The notes beneath the pieces are model-generated. The model saw only the letters and a list, made by a program, of their open reading frames with translations. It had not been told where the DNA came from and did no database searches. A stretch of 64,000 nucleotides of DNA. Origin: Minisyncoccota bacterium. Its GTDB lineage: Bacteria > Patescibacteriota > Minisyncoccia > Phycocordibacterales > CAIJYI01. This document shows positions 51,986 through 60,078 of this stretch, one piece after another (position 1 is the first letter of the stretch; the number at the start of each line of letters is the position of its first letter). The DNA is taken from the NCBI GenBank assembly GCA_023229825.1, contig JALNYN010000005.1, forward strand, positions 1-64,000, in the 5' to 3' direction. The translations under genes were made by a program, and so were the position numbers.

Positions 51986-52024
51986 CAAAAAAACCGCTTC
52001 ATTGTTAAATTGAAGCGGTTTTTT
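51986..52024 (+). terminator. terminator after 133-aa gene
   Basis: AAAACCGCTTCA/TGAAGCGGTTTT stem with a T tail. Confidence 0.88.
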
Positions 52025-52097
52025 CTATTCTCAATTCTCAATTCTCTATTTTCTATTTTCTATTTTCGTGTTTCGTCTTTTCTGTTATACTTTCTGT

Positions 52098-53135
52098 ATG
52101 TCTGAAACAGCTTTATATCGAAAATATCGTCCGCACGATTTCAAGGGAGTGCTTGGCCAGGATCACGTTGTCCGCGTACTGGAGGGCGCTATTAAAAGCG
52201 GAAATATCGCTCATGCCTATCTTTTCTGCGGAACTCGCGGAACAGGTAAAACCTCCGTGGCGAGAATATTTGCGAATGCGATCGGTACGAGTTCGAGCGA
52301 CCTCTATGAGATAGACGCTGCCAGCAATCGCGGGATCGATGATATCCGCGAACTCCGCGAAGCGGTTAAAACCTTTCCATTCGAGGGAAAATACAAAGTG
52401 TATATCATCGACGAAGTGCACATGCTGACCAAAGAAGCCGGCAATGCGCTTTTGAAAACTCTGGAAGAGCCGCCTGCTCACGTCATTTTCATTCTCGCCA
52501 CGACGGATGCGCATAAGGTGCTTGATACGGTTCTCTCGCGCTGTCAGGTTTTCACGTTCAAAAAACCGCCTATAGAAACATTAAAAAATCTCGTCTTGGA
52601 GATTTCAAAAAAAGAAGAGAGGGTTGTGGATCACGCTTCGGCAGAGCTCATCGCGCTTCTTGGCGACGGTTCGTTCCGCGACACACTCGTAACTTTGCAA
52701 AAAGTTTTGTATTCATCGGATGCCAAGAAAATTTCAGCGGAAGAGGTTGAAAGGATCACCGGCGTTCCCAAGAGCGCGATCGTCAACGAATTTATTTCCG
52801 CCATTAACGATCAAAATGCTTCCGGCGCTTTTTCTGCGATCCGCCGGATCACTGACGAAAATATCGATATCGCGGTTTTTCTGAAATTGGTCCTTACCAA
52901 ACTCCGCGCGGTCATGCTGCTTCGGCTCGCTCCCGATATGCGCACTGCTCTCTCAGACGATTTTACGGTCGAAGATTTCAAATTTTTGTCGGAACTGCCG
53001 ATAAACAAAGAATTGAAACTGTCTCTCGCTCTTACTGTTTTTCTCGAAGCATCGGACGATATTGCGAAAGCTTTCATTCCGCAGCTGCCGGTCGAACTTG
53101 CTGTCGCAAAACTTTTTCAAGCAAAAGAACATTAG
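52098..53135 (+). CDS. dnaX: DNA polymerase III gamma/tau-like clamp-loader ATPase
   Basis: The 345-residue AAA+ protein has YRKYRPHDFKGVLGQDHV, Walker A GTRGTGKTS, YEIDAASNRGIDDIREL, Walker B VYIIDEVHML, ALLKTLEEPP and the sensor/Arg-finger region LATTDAHKVLDTVLSRCQVF. The Cys4 zinc module normally placed between Walker A and YEIDAASN is absent (FANAIGTSSSDLYEIDAAS), and the protein ends after domain III, so no tau extension exists. TATACT ends 6 nt before ATG 52098. Confidence 0.92.
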   Translation: MSETALYRKYRPHDFKGVLGQDHVVRVLEGAIKSGNIAHAYLFCGTRGTGKTSVARIFANAIGTSSSDLYEIDAASNRGIDDIRELREAVKTFPFEGKYKVYIIDEVHMLTKEAGNALLKTLEEPPAHVIFILATTDAHKVLDTVLSRCQVFTFKKPPIETLKNLVLEISKKEERVVDHASAELIALLGDGSFRDTLVTLQKVLYSSDAKKISAEEVERITGVPKSAIVNEFISAINDQNASGAFSAIRRITDENIDIAVFLKLVLTKLRAVMLLRLAPDMRTALSDDFTVEDFKFLSELPINKELKLSLALTVFLEASDDIAKAFIPQLPVELAVAKLFQAKEH

Positions 53136-53152
53136 ATATTTTTTTTCGCCCG

Positions 53153-53230
53153 TCGTCATCCCGGGCAGCGACCCGGGATCCACGGAGAGCGATGACACGA
53201 CGTGGATTCCGGGTCGCGGCCCGGAATGAC
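53153..53230. repeat. CATCCCGG/CCGGAATGACG palindromic element
   Basis: Hairpins CATCCCGGGCAGCGACCCGG and GATTCCGGGTCGCGGCCCGG joined by a CACGACGTGG centre, ending in AATGACG. Confidence 0.8.
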
Positions 53231-53282
53231 GCGGAATGGAGGCGATACCCTTGAAAGAACTCTATTAAATAAAAAAAATATT

Positions 53283-53939
53283 ATGAATCCACAATATACC
53301 GTTCTCAAGCGTTTTTATTTCGTTCGACACGGGCAGACCGTACATAATGTGAATAATGAATATCAAGACGGAAAAGACCCTTTGACGGAAAAAGGGATGG
53401 AGCAGGCGTCGCTTGTCGCCGAAAGATTCGTGTCGATACCCGCGGATCGCATTATCGCCAGCGATTACCAGCGTACTCAGCAAACCGCGCATGCGATCTC
53501 AGAAAAGACCGGCCTCGAGATCACTTCGTCGGAACTCTTTCGGGAATTACGAAGGCCAACAGATCTGGTCGGAAAAAAAAGATTTATTCCGGAATCAAAG
53601 CTGATAATGGACGAAATGATCGAACACGAACCGATCCCCGATTGGCATCATCTCGACGAAGAGAATTTATTTGAAGCGGTGGCTCGTGCGAGAAAAGCGC
53701 TTGATTATTTATGTTCGGTCAAAGAAGAAACGGTTATCGTGGTAACGCACGAATTGTTTATCAAGATCATGCTGTCCGCCATGGCGGTTGAAGATGATGC
53801 GAAAGCCGTCGAATTCTATCGGACCATGCGTTATTTTATGGTGGGAGATAACACGGGCATCACGATCGCGGAATATGGAAATTTCATAAACGATATCCGT
53901 TTTCGATTGCGCATTTGGAACGATCACGCGCATCTATAA
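53283..53939 (+). CDS. histidine phosphatase family (phosphoglycerate mutase-like) protein
   Basis: The 218-residue protein has the RHG motif FVRHGQTVHN, the downstream ASDYQRTQQTAHAI segment with the second Arg, and a catalytic His in VVTHELFIKIML. The substrate is uncertain; the family ranges from phosphoglycerate mutase to nucleotide and sugar phosphatases. The upstream in-frame extension comes from the palindromic element and is rejected. Confidence 0.88.
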   Translation: MNPQYTVLKRFYFVRHGQTVHNVNNEYQDGKDPLTEKGMEQASLVAERFVSIPADRIIASDYQRTQQTAHAISEKTGLEITSSELFRELRRPTDLVGKKRFIPESKLIMDEMIEHEPIPDWHHLDEENLFEAVARARKALDYLCSVKEETVIVVTHELFIKIMLSAMAVEDDAKAVEFYRTMRYFMVGDNTGITIAEYGNFINDIRFRLRIWNDHAHL

Positions 53940-53976
53940 AAGTTCATAAACTTTATAAACTTGATAAACTTAATCT

Positions 53977-54375
53977 ATGGATGAACCAACAAACATTGTA
54001 ATTCCTCAAAAAGTACCGGAAAAGCCGGTCAAAAAATTACCGGAGGGCAGCGGTTCTTTACCTACGAAAGCCAACCAGGACACTCTTGATAAGGTGTTCG
54101 ACATGATGAAAAATCCGAAGCATTACAACATCAAAGTAAAGTCCGAAGATGATAACAAGAAATTGAGCTTTGTTACCGGCCTGAAGCTTATTGAAGGCAC
54201 ATTTCTTACTGAAACGGCGGTAATGACCATGAGAGTATCGGGAGTGAATATTTCTTTAAACGTCGGAGGTGCTCTTGCCGACACGTGGAGTATCGAAGGC
54301 GTAAAAACATACGTTGAGAAAGGGTATGATACGGCTTACGATTTTGCCGATTGGCTGTGGAAGAACAAGAAATAA
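53977..54375 (+). CDS. hypothetical protein, 132 aa
   Basis: A Pro/Lys-rich N-terminus (about residues 1-35) leads to a compact alpha/beta domain. No signal peptide, no family recognised. The short gap before it holds AACTTTATAAACTTGATAAA word repeats. Confidence 0.65.
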   Translation: MDEPTNIVIPQKVPEKPVKKLPEGSGSLPTKANQDTLDKVFDMMKNPKHYNIKVKSEDDNKKLSFVTGLKLIEGTFLTETAVMTMRVSGVNISLNVGGALADTWSIEGVKTYVEKGYDTAYDFADWLWKNKK

Positions 54376-54419
54376 AACGGTTGGACGCGTCCAAATAATG
54401 CCGTAATCGTTGTTTTACT

Positions 54420-54453
54420 GTCATCCCGGGCCGAGACCCGGGATCCACGTCGG
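54420..54453. repeat. CATCCCGG palindromic element (short form)
   Basis: Single hairpin CATCCCGGGCCGAGACCCGG followed by GATCCACGTCGG. Confidence 0.75.
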
Positions 54454-54484
54454 TAGTTCGTCCGATGCGGATGATGACGGTTAC

Positions 54485-54539
54485 CAATCGTTCGTATTCG
54501 TTGCCATTAGTATATTGGTACCCATTCGTATATTAGTAT
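54485..54539. repeat. ATACGAAT element, copy 3 (half)
   Basis: CGTTCGTATTCGTTGCCATT and AGTATATTGGTACCCATTCG then TATATTAGTAT match the right arm of the 48030-48146 dyad. Confidence 0.75.
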
Positions 54540-55553
54540 CTAGAGCGAGGAATGTTTTTTATCGACTTTTCCTGACTCGAGTATCTTTTCGGTCATGCCG
54601 ATCGATTGCGATGCGAACGTTCCAAGCGAAGCATATTTTCTCATATCTTCTTCGGAGTGAGCGTCAGGTCCGCCGCTCGCTATGCCATCGTAAATTTTAA
54701 GAAGTTTTCGCAGTTCGATCTTGTCAGCTTCGATCTCGGACTCGTTCTTTTGACCGATCTGCCAAAGTCCGTAAACGGTTTCCATTCCGTCGATCCTCTT
54801 TTCTTTCAGCAGCTTTTCGATAAAGAAATAATCCATTTTTTTCTTCACGGTGAAATAGTGCGCGATAACGGCGACCCCGCCGGCATCTCGAATAAGTTTT
54901 GCCGATTCGTCGAGATCCGGCGCGTATGTGACTTCTTCATAGCCTTTCAGGTAGGCATCCGGCGAAAGAAAAAGGGAATAGGGAATTTGGTGTTCTCCTG
55001 CGCCCATCATTTTTTCATATTTTTCTCGAACTTCACTATCGGTTTCCGCTTCCTTTTTCATTTTTTCGATCAAGAGCTTGGTAACATTTTCGTTCTCGGG
55101 ATGTAATTTCAGCGCTTCGACGATATGAGGCCTGCCGATAGCTTCGCCTCCGGACGCGATAAGACATTCGCTCTCCGAAATACTGAACCCGAGGAGCTTG
55201 AGATTAAAAACTATTTTTTCCATTCTCTCCACCCGCGCAGCCTGCGCTTTTGTACAGTGCTCCATGAGTGCCGGGTTTTTCGGGTCGACAAATAGTCCGA
55301 TGACATGCAGACCGCCTTTACCGAGACCCGAGATCTCTTTCGGGGGCGCTGCGCTGATCTCGATCCCGGAGATCCATTTTGTGCGAGAAGATTTTACCGT
55401 GGTGAGATAGGAGATCGCATCGTCATTAAGGATCGCATCATGGTCGGTAAAAGCGACAACAGAAACGTTGAGCGATTCCGCCAGCAAAAACATCTGCTTG
55501 TGAGATAGCTTGCCATCGGAAAGGGTCGTGTGAGTATGAAGTGATTCGAACAT
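54540..55553 (-). CDS. PHP-domain metal-dependent phosphoesterase, 337 aa
   Basis: N-terminal PHP signatures ESLHTHTTLSDGKLS and AFTDHDAIL, a GIEISA stretch, an insertion domain in the middle (about residues 90-215), then GVAVIAHYF and SGGPDAHSEEDMRK give the expected His/Asp/Glu metal ligands. The family includes 3',5'-nucleoside bisphosphate phosphatases. The substrate is not known. Distinct from the shorter PHP protein at 29982. Confidence 0.87.
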   Translation of the reverse strand: MFESLHTHTTLSDGKLSHKQMFLLAESLNVSVVAFTDHDAILNDDAISYLTTVKSSRTKWISGIEISAAPPKEISGLGKGGLHVIGLFVDPKNPALMEHCTKAQAARVERMEKIVFNLKLLGFSISESECLIASGGEAIGRPHIVEALKLHPENENVTKLLIEKMKKEAETDSEVREKYEKMMGAGEHQIPYSLFLSPDAYLKGYEEVTYAPDLDESAKLIRDAGGVAVIAHYFTVKKKMDYFFIEKLLKEKRIDGMETVYGLWQIGQKNESEIEADKIELRKLLKIYDGIASGGPDAHSEEDMRKYASLGTFASQSIGMTEKILESGKVDKKHSSL

Positions 55554-55618
55554 AATAATAGAAAATAGAAAATAGAAAATTGAAAATAGATTAAAGATTA
55601 TTTATTTTTAACTTTTAT
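55554..55618. repeat. AT-rich ATAGAAAAT word repeat
   Basis: AATAGAAAATAGAAAATAG-type words occur here and, inverted, at 55766-55795 and 52026-52068. They look like simple-sequence spacers. Confidence 0.5.
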
Positions 55619-55619
55619 T

Positions 55620-55694
55620 CGTCATTCCCTTGAAAAAGGGAATCCAGAATTCATATCAATAAACTCTGGATTCCCGCCTTCGCGGGAATGACGG
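55620..55694. repeat. CATTCCC palindromic element
   Basis: Paired hairpins CATTCCCTTGAAAAAGGGAATCC and GGATTCCCGCCTTCGCGGGAA end in TGACGGGC and are separated by an AGAATTC/ACTCTGG inverted centre. Confidence 0.8.
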
Positions 55695-55808
55695 GCAAAG
55701 AAGTTGTTTTTGTTTTTAATGTCTTAGAAGGATATTTTTTATTTAGCGGATTTTTTTTATTTAATCAATTTTCTATTCTCAATTATCTATTCTCTTCGTC
55801 TTCGCTAG

Positions 55809-55880
55809 TCCCCCCGGCAAGAATCGAACTTGCATTTTAAGTTCCGGAAACTTATGTCCTATCCATTGAACGACGGAGGG
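55809..55880 (-). tRNA. tRNA-Arg (CCG)
   Basis: On the minus strand the acceptor CCCTCCG pairs with CGGGGGG, D stem GTTC/GGAC, anticodon stem TAAGT/ACTTA with loop TTCCGGA (anticodon CCG), and T stem GCAAG/CTTGC with TTCGATT loop. Discriminator A; no encoded CCA. Confidence 0.93.
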
Positions 55881-55886
55881 ATTTTA

Positions 55887-55975
55887 GAGTATCAGGGGGC
55901 AGTATCAGTATCAGGAAATGACGCCATCCGTCGCCCCTGATACCGATACCCATCCCTGATACTTATACATGGTAT
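55887..55975. repeat. GATACT word repeat, copy 4 (inverted arms)
   Basis: AGTATCAGGGGGCAGTATCAG on the left and CCCCTGATACCGATACC, CCCTGATACTTATAC on the right form an imperfect dyad between tRNA-Arg and the CxxC gene. Confidence 0.75.
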
Positions 55976-56027
55976 CCTTTACAATACCGAAAGTAAATAG
56001 CGTAAAATGCGGTTATCACACATTTGT

Positions 56028-56057
56028 TTGACTTTAATCCGCGGTTTCGTCTATAAT
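56028..56057 (+). promoter_or_regulatory. promoter of the CxxC-protein gene
   Basis: TTGACT at 56028-56033, an 18-nt spacer and TATAAT at 56052-56057. It implies a leader of about 107 nt before ATG 56171, long for this genome. Confidence 0.7.
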
Positions 56058-56170
56058 GTTTTGTATAGTGTTTTCGGCGATAAAGAGGGTAGTTTCTACG
56101 GCGTTGTGCTCGTGAATAAGCCATCTTGCCCTACACGTTAAAAGGTCGAGAATTAAATAAAATATTTAAA

Positions 56171-56518
56171 ATGGCGTACGATAACAACGGAGGCGGCTTC
56201 ACACCACGACCCATGTTCCAGGGTAACTGGTCATGCTCGGGTTGCGGAGGCGCAATACATGAACTTCCTTTCCAGCCGGATCAGGAGAGACTCGGACAGC
56301 TTCTCTGCCGCGATTGCCACAGAGCAAAGCGAGGAGATAGGGACACCCGAGGAGGAGGAAATCGCGACAATAGAGGTCCTCGCACCATGCACCAGGGCAA
56401 TTGGTCCTGCTCAGGATGCGGAACCGCTATCAACGAACTTCCTTTCGAACCGGATGAGTCCAGACTCGGGCAGCTTCTCTGCCGAGATTGCCACAGGGCA
56501 AAAAGAGGGAATATGTAA
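56171..56518 (+). CDS. tandem CxxC zinc-ribbon protein
   Basis: The 115-residue protein contains two near-identical modules (NWSCSGCG...LPF.PD...LGQLLCRDCHRAKRG), each with two CxxC pairs about 20 residues apart, joined by a Gly/Arg/Asn-rich linker. This fits the small CxxC-x17-CxxC-type zinc-ribbon family common in CPR genomes; nucleic-acid binding is likely but unproven. ATG 56171 (MAYDNNGGG) is preferred over an upstream in-frame ATG in the leader. Confidence 0.82.
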   Translation: MAYDNNGGGFTPRPMFQGNWSCSGCGGAIHELPFQPDQERLGQLLCRDCHRAKRGDRDTRGGGNRDNRGPRTMHQGNWSCSGCGTAINELPFEPDESRLGQLLCRDCHRAKRGNM

Positions 56519-56528
56519 AACAAAGAAA

Positions 56529-56556
56529 AACGATCCCGCAAGGGGTCGTTTTTTTG
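56529..56556 (+). terminator. terminator after CxxC gene
   Basis: AACGATCCC/GGGGTCGTT stem followed by T7. Confidence 0.88.
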
Positions 56557-56558
56557 TA

Positions 56559-56588
56559 TTGACATTTGACAGATTAAATGCTTATAAT
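56559..56588 (+). promoter_or_regulatory. promoter of the 213-aa membrane protein
   Basis: TTGACA at 56559-56564 and TATAAT at 56583-56588 with an 18-nt spacer. A second TTGACA-like hexamer overlaps downstream. Confidence 0.8.
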
Positions 56589-56664
56589 GCACTTGGAATG
56601 CAAACTAAGGAACGATCTATTTCCGAAATATGCATCGTTTTTACCTTGAAGGAGGTATTGAAAA

Positions 56665-57306
56665 ATGACCGAAGAAACAAAAGTTGAAGCCGTCAAATCT
56701 TCAGAACAACCAGCCACACCGGAAAAAGAAGCGGTAAGCTCAGCACCGCCAAAAACCGCGCCCAAAACCAATCAGGCGAAGAAAAAAAGAGCATGGCCGG
56801 TCCTCTCAATATTGGGATTAATTTTTGCGTTTCTGATCTTCGGGGCTTTGATGCTCGTTATACATCCCGAGATCGAAGATGCCATCATGAGCAAAAAATT
56901 GACCGAGGAGAATTTTAGCGCCGCGCTCGTTAAGCAAGCGCCCGGATTGGCAGATGAATATCCTGTTTCCGTAGTGGTTAAATATAAAACCGCTCTGGGA
57001 GTATTGGAATCACGGGAACCCATCGTGTTCGAATATGGTGTGGCCGCAGATGGAACCAAATGCGTTCAATATTATTATTCCACAGATGTAAAGAATGCTC
57101 CGACGAAACAGGCTTGCGTCGCTCCAAAAAAAGTGCACGAGCCCGGTTGGACAGAAAAAACATGGAATACCGTTGCTTCATGGGAAGGTTGGCAACAGGC
57201 CAACGACGCTTGGAATAAAGCAGAACATCAGGCTTCCGACCTCTGGTCAAAAACGGCGAATTATGCCGCCGACCTTTGGTCTAAAGTACTTGATCTCGTT
57301 CACTAA
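56665..57306 (+). CDS. hypothetical single-TM protein, 213 aa
   Basis: A Pro/Glu/Lys-rich cytoplasmic N-terminus (about residues 1-42), one membrane segment (about 44-66), an extracytoplasmic alpha/beta region with two Cys and a helical tail with repeated W-x6-A-x-DLWSK pattern. No family recognised. AAGGAGG precedes the ATG. Confidence 0.75.
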   Translation: MTEETKVEAVKSSEQPATPEKEAVSSAPPKTAPKTNQAKKKRAWPVLSILGLIFAFLIFGALMLVIHPEIEDAIMSKKLTEENFSAALVKQAPGLADEYPVSVVVKYKTALGVLESREPIVFEYGVAADGTKCVQYYYSTDVKNAPTKQACVAPKKVHEPGWTEKTWNTVASWEGWQQANDAWNKAEHQASDLWSKTANYAADLWSKVLDLVH

Positions 57307-57326
57307 TAAGTCAGATCGATATCCTC

Positions 57327-57359
57327 ATGCCCCGCCCAAAAGCGGGGTATTTTTTTTCT
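57327..57359 (+). terminator. terminator after 213-aa gene
   Basis: TGCCCCGC/GCGGGGTA stem with AAAA loop and T8. Confidence 0.88.
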
Positions 57360-57386
57360 GTAAAACACGCATTCACAAAAAAACTC

Positions 57387-57499
57387 GTCGTCATTCCGGA
57401 CAGCGATCCGGAATCCACGTCAGTGGAACTATTAACGTGGATCCCGGATCCATCCTTCGCCAAAGGCTACGGCATGGCGCAGCGCGGTCCGGGATGACG
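57387..57499. repeat. CATTCCGG/CGGGATGACG palindromic element (long form)
   Basis: CATTCCGGACAGCGATCCGG, ACGTGGATCCCGG, CATCCTTCGCCAAAGGCTACG and CCGGGATGACG follow in order. Nearly the same as the copy at 35155 and the one that forms the end of hypF. Confidence 0.85.
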
Positions 57500-57606
57500 A
57501 AATAAAGCCTTAGTACGGCGGTCGTTTTTTCGAGTTGACAAAATATAAAAAATAGTGCAAAACTATACATAGTACCTTGACACTATTGAAATAACAGGAG
57601 ATAGAA

Positions 57607-60078
57607 ATGACAGAAACAGGATTGAGAAAAAAACGGCTCAAAATTAAGATACAGGGCACCGTACAAGGCGTCGGATTCCGACCTTTTGTGTTGCGGCTTG
57701 CTGAGAAACTGGGTGTTTTAGGCTGGGTTATTAACGGCGTTCGAGGCGTTGAGATCGCTGCAGAGGCGGATGTGATAGACCTTCTTGAATTTGCCCGGTG
57801 CGTTGTAGATCATGCTCCCGAAGTGGCGGCGATCGATTTCGTGGAATATTCGTATCTCGACGATACGGAAAAATATGAAAAATTCGAAATTCGCGAAAGC
57901 GACAATTTTGGAGAAAAAACAGCCTTGGTGCTTCCCGACTTGGCAACATGTCCGGAGTGCCAAAGCGAAATATTCGACAGAAAAAATCGGCGCTTTCGGT
58001 ATCCGTTCACGAACTGCACCAACTGCGGTCCGCGACATTCAATTATCGAACGGGTCCCGTATGATCGCCCGAATACATCGATGAAAGTTTTTCCGATGTG
58101 TCCGGAATGCGAGAAAGAATACAACGATCCTGCGAATCGCAGGTTCTATGCACAGCCGAACGCATGCCCAGTTTGCGGTCCGCATTTGGTACTGCTGGAT
58201 CAAAATGGAAAAGATCTCGCAACTCGAGATAGTGCGCTTCGTATGGCAGAAGAATATATTGATTACGGAAAAGTCGTCGCCTTAAAAGGGCTTGGCGGTT
58301 TTCAATTGATAGTCGATGCCATTAATCCGATCGCGATCAAAAAGTTGCGCGAGAGAAAGGGACGGCCAGGACAAAAACCGTTTGCGGTTATGTATCCGAA
58401 CATTGAACTGGTAAAAGCGCATTGCGAAGTTTCGATGGAAGAAGAAAAACTTCTTTTGTCCCGACAATCGCCGATCGTGCTTTTAAAGAGGAAGGACCGT
58501 CCTTCCGAAGTTGAGAAAGTTCCACATAAAGATATCGCTCCCGATAGCAACGTTCTCGGCGTGATGCTTCCATACACTCCGCTTCATCATCTATTGATGG
58601 CGGATCTCGGTTTTCCGATCGTTGCCACGAGCGGCAACTTGTCGGACGAGCCTATCATTACGGATGAGGATGAGGCGGTCGTATTGCTTGGACATATTGC
58701 GGACGCTTTTCTCGTTCATAATCGCGGTATCGTTCGTCACGTTGACGATTCGATCGCGAGAGTGATAAACGGGAAGACTGTCATCTTGAGAAGGGCGCGG
58801 GGATACGCTCCGATGCCTATAAAAGTCGAAAGTCGAAAGTCCCTGCTTCGCCAAGGCTATGCAGGGCAAGCACCAGTCGAAAGTACGCCGACGATCGTGG
58901 CTTTTGGTCCAGATCTGAAAAATGTGGGGGCGGTTCTCACCGATGGCAAAGTCTATTTGACACAGCACATCGGCGATATGGGAACCACAGCTTCCGGGGA
59001 CGCACTTTTGAGATCGATCAACGACACGCTCGCTTTTCGGGAGAAAAAACCGGAGGCGGTTGTCTGCGATCTGCATCCCGATTACGCATCGACAAGAATG
59101 GCGGAAGCGTTTGCCGAGGAACATCACATTCCTCTCTATCGCGTCCAGCATCACAAAGCGCATATTTTATCCGCAATGACTGAAAATGACATTGTAGGAA
59201 AAACAGCGCTCGGTGTGGCTTGGGACGGTACGGGATACGGCGAAGACGGCACGATCTGGGGCGGAGAATTTTTCCGCGTCAGCGAAACCGGCCTCACGCG
59301 CTACGCGCATTTGCGCACTTTCGGTTTGATCGGCGGCGACAAAGCCGCACGTGAGCCGAGATACTCCGCAGCCGCGATCCTTTATGAGATCTACGGAAAA
59401 GAAATTTTCGATTCCGACAGATTCGCATCGGTGAAAGCGCTGATTGGCGTTGAAAGGAAACTCTTTCCTCAAATGCTGAAAAACAAAATGAACGTCGTTA
59501 TGACATCCAGTGCCGGAAGATTGTTCGATGCCGTCGCTTCGATCCTAGATATTTGCCACTCGTCCGATTATGAAGGGCATGCGGCGATACTTTTGGAACA
59601 GGCGATCGGCGATGAAACGACCAATGAAAATTATGAGATATCCGTCGTAAAAGATGGGGATGAATATATATTTAATTGGGAACCGATGATCCGCGACATC
59701 GTATATGAATACGAGTTGGGAATTCGTCCGGGCGTTATTGCGAAAAAAATTCACAATACGCTCGCGAGGGTGATCGCTCGAATTTTTCTCGTTTCAGGAG
59801 AAGGACGGCTTGTTCTTTCCGGCGGATGTTTTCAAAATAAATATCTGTTGGAAACAACGATAAAAAAACTTGAGGGATATTCGGACGACGGCAGAATATT
59901 CACTCAAGGCAAGGTGCCGATGAATGACGGAGGCATTGCTCTCGGTCAGATCACGGCGGTGTTAGATTCCGTCCGTCATTCCGGACTTGATCCGGAATCC
60001 ACGTCGGAAACGTTAAATATAGATTCCGGGTCCATCCTCCGCCAAGGCTACGGCATGGCGCGGCGTTGCCCGGAATGA
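57607..60078 (+). CDS. hypF: [NiFe]-hydrogenase maturation carbamoyltransferase HypF
   Basis: The 823-residue protein has an acylphosphatase domain (about residues 8-95, GTVQGVGFRPFVLRLAEK), two Cys4 zinc fingers (CPECQ...CTNCG, CPEC...CPVCG), a YrdC-like domain (about 205-400) and a Kae1/TobZ-like carbamoyltransferase domain (from about 428; HHKAHILSAM, AWDGTGYGEDG). It makes the thiocarbamate on HypE for the iron cyanide ligands. Residues about 406-426, between YrdC and Kae1 domains, and the last 35 residues are encoded by palindromic elements; the stop codon itself lies in the second. First gene of hypFCDE. Confidence 0.96.
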   Translation: MTETGLRKKRLKIKIQGTVQGVGFRPFVLRLAEKLGVLGWVINGVRGVEIAAEADVIDLLEFARCVVDHAPEVAAIDFVEYSYLDDTEKYEKFEIRESDNFGEKTALVLPDLATCPECQSEIFDRKNRRFRYPFTNCTNCGPRHSIIERVPYDRPNTSMKVFPMCPECEKEYNDPANRRFYAQPNACPVCGPHLVLLDQNGKDLATRDSALRMAEEYIDYGKVVALKGLGGFQLIVDAINPIAIKKLRERKGRPGQKPFAVMYPNIELVKAHCEVSMEEEKLLLSRQSPIVLLKRKDRPSEVEKVPHKDIAPDSNVLGVMLPYTPLHHLLMADLGFPIVATSGNLSDEPIITDEDEAVVLLGHIADAFLVHNRGIVRHVDDSIARVINGKTVILRRARGYAPMPIKVESRKSLLRQGYAGQAPVESTPTIVAFGPDLKNVGAVLTDGKVYLTQHIGDMGTTASGDALLRSINDTLAFREKKPEAVVCDLHPDYASTRMAEAFAEEHHIPLYRVQHHKAHILSAMTENDIVGKTALGVAWDGTGYGEDGTIWGGEFFRVSETGLTRYAHLRTFGLIGGDKAAREPRYSAAAILYEIYGKEIFDSDRFASVKALIGVERKLFPQMLKNKMNVVMTSSAGRLFDAVASILDICHSSDYEGHAAILLEQAIGDETTNENYEISVVKDGDEYIFNWEPMIRDIVYEYELGIRPGVIAKKIHNTLARVIARIFLVSGEGRLVLSGGCFQNKYLLETTIKKLEGYSDDGRIFTQGKVPMNDGGIALGQITAVLDSVRHSGLDPESTSETLNIDSGSILRQGYGMARRCPE
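58822..58885. repeat. palindromic element inside hypF (interdomain linker)
   Basis: GTCGAAAGT occurs on both sides of a CCCTGCTTCGCCAAGGCTAT...GCAGGG hairpin. In frame it encodes VESRKSLLRQGYAGQAPVES. Related to the helix at 50315 in rnpB. Confidence 0.8.

Noticed and set aside
53202..53282. Extended N-terminus of the histidine phosphatase
   Set aside because: The extra codons (SGSRPGMTRN...) come from a palindromic element; the conserved domain begins after ATG 53283.
56058..56170. Known riboswitch class in the CxxC-gene leader
   Set aside because: I could not match the conserved cores of purine, ZTP, preQ1, SAM or TPP riboswitches; only generic pairing is visible.
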